Assembly (NCBI RefSeq): GCF_900129505.1
Contig: NZ_LT670818.1
Coordinates: 2,108,001 to 2,172,000, forward strand
Source of the DNA: Bradyrhizobium erythrophlei
Lineage (GTDB): Bacteria > Pseudomonadota > Alphaproteobacteria > Rhizobiales > Xanthobacteraceae
Reading direction: 5' to 3'
Length of the DNA: 64,000 nucleotides
In this document: piece by piece, positions 63,166-64,000 of the stretch
How positions within the stretch are numbered: position 1 is the first letter of the stretch
How the letters are laid out: each line of letters starts with the position of its first letter
Translations under genes and position numbers: made by a program
Notes under the pieces: generated by a model
What the model was told of the DNA's origin: nothing
Databases searched by the model: none
The model's input: the letters and a program-made list of their open reading frames with translations, nothing else

Positions 63166-63208
63166 TTAAGATGGCGCGCGTGGCTCGATCTGTTGCCCAT
63201 CGCAAATC

Positions 63209-64000
63209 TCAAAATCCCGCCCGGGTATTGGGATATCCCGCCGGCGCGGTGGCGTTGGCGTCAAGCAGCCAGCGGGCGCGGGGCGCGGCGTCCATGGTGT
63301 CGACCAGTCCCAGCGCCAGCCGTTCCGCGCCGGCCCAGGCGATCATCGCGCCGTTGTCGGTGCACAGCGCCGGCGGCGGGATGATCAGTGTGGTCTGCGC
63401 TTTCGCCGCCACATCCTGCAACGCGCCGCGGATCGCCTGGTTGGCGGCGACGCCGCCGGCGGCGACCAGCGCGCGCGGTGGTCCGAACTGCTCGTGAAAC
63501 AATTTTAGGCCCACGCTCAATCGGTCCGCCGTCGATTCCAGCACCGCCGCCTGAAAGCTGGCGCAGAGATCGCTGACGTCCTGCGGCTCCATCGGATCGA
63601 GCCGCGCGGCTTCGTTGCGCACGGCCGTCTTCAATCCCGACAATGAAAAATTCGCATCCGGGCGTCCCATCATCGGCCGCGGAAACGCAAAGCGTTTTGC
63701 GTTGCCGCCGGAGGCCGCGCGCTCGACCTCGGGGCCGCCCGGGTAAGGCAGCCCCAGCATCTTGGCGACCTTGTCGAACGCCTCGCCCATGGCGTCGTCG
63801 ACGGTGGTGCCGAGCCGAACATAGTTGCCGACGCCGACCACGGCGACGATCTGGGTATGACCGCCGGAGGCGAGAAACAGGCAATAGGGAAACGCCAGCG
63901 CGCAGGTCAGCCGCGGCGTCAGCGCGTGCGCCTCCAGATGATTCACCGCGATCAGCGGCGTGTCGTGCACCATCGCGATCGCCTTGGCCGTGGTCAGCCC
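63209..64000 (-). CDS. tsaD: tRNA threonylcarbamoyladenosine biosynthesis protein TsaD, C-terminal part (cut by right edge)
   Basis: TsaD transfers threonylcarbamoyl to A37 of ANN-reading tRNAs. About 263 residues are visible of about 350. The metal site is [30 protein letters not shown] holds the ASGGHT motif. The ATP site has [30 protein letters not shown] and [30 protein letters not shown] and [13 protein letters not shown] complete the family. The gene's start lies beyond 64000. Confidence 0.96.
   Translation of the reverse strand, partial: GLTTAKAIAMVHDTPLIAVNHLEAHALTPRLTCALAFPYCLFLASGGHTQIVAVVGVGNYVRLGTTVDDAMGEAFDKVAKMLGLPYPGGPEVERAASGGNAKRFAFPRPMMGRPDANFSLSGLKTAVRNEAARLDPMEPQDVSDLCASFQAAVLESTADRLSVGLKLFHEQFGPPRALVAAGGVAANQAIRGALQDVAAKAQTTLIIPPPALCTDNGAMIAWAGAERLALGLVDTMDAAPRARWLLDANATAPAGYPNTRAGF

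Overview
The window is a high-GC alphaproteobacterial chromosome segment, most likely from Bradyrhizobium or a close Nitrobacteraceae relative. This rests on gene content and order (rsmB - heparinase II/III - purH; gpsA - EVE next to tsaD; paired glnK-amtB units; DUF1674 beside an L,D-transpeptidase) and on palindromic intergenic repeats of the kind common in that group. No rRNA, CRISPR array, prophage or transposase gene was seen. Both ends cut a gene: leuS at the left and tsaD at the right.

Layout. 1-9 kb: 5' half of leuS, two GGDEF proteins, a YggS-type PLP protein, a 2-keto-4-pentenoate hydratase-like enzyme, an L,D-transpeptidase, an orphan OmpR-type regulator, a cyclic-nucleotide-binding protein and xthA. 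9-14.6 kb: a minus-strand run aminotransferase - ftsK - lolA-like, then a small AbrB/PIN toxin-antitoxin pair. 14.7-18.7 kb: two consecutive glnK-amtB units for ammonium uptake and its PII control. 19-23.5 kb: a GYF_2 membrane protein, tesB, a UbiH-type hydroxylase, a Trm112-like protein, and a TetR regulator divergent from a small membrane protein with clear operators between them. 23.5-25.7 kb: a putative iron-uptake cassette (outer-membrane-like protein, cupredoxin, FTR1 permease).

25.8-30.6 kb is the most unusual part. A leaderless subtilisin-like protease, a small helical protein, a Gln/Gly/Tyr-rich protein with three copies of a helical repeat, and an M48 metallopeptidase all lie on the minus strand. 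I do not recognise this combination as a described system. 30.8-36.2 kb: a LON-domain protein and a CnoX-like thioredoxin/TPR protein, tRNA-Gly(GCC), a SnoaL-like secreted protein, and a PQQ-type sugar dehydrogenase followed by a dihaem cytochrome c.

36.2-51 kb is accessory metabolism: a ketopantoate reductase-like enzyme, two SDRs, an HCCA isomerase, DUF2239 divergent from a GST, a GIY-YIG protein, a serine hydrolase, two MFS transporters, gamma-glutamyltransferase, and a Rieske oxygenase - GntR - reductase operon with GTATAC operators. 51-64 kb returns to housekeeping genes: purH, heparinase II/III, rsmB, a DUF1674 protein, an L,D-transpeptidase, acs, topoisomerase IB, EVE, gpsA and tsaD. 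Several families of palindromic repeats and one MITE-like inverted-repeat element fill intergenic gaps.

All calls were made by reading the sequence. Start codons were chosen from Shine-Dalgarno spacing and family N-termini, and no database search was possible.
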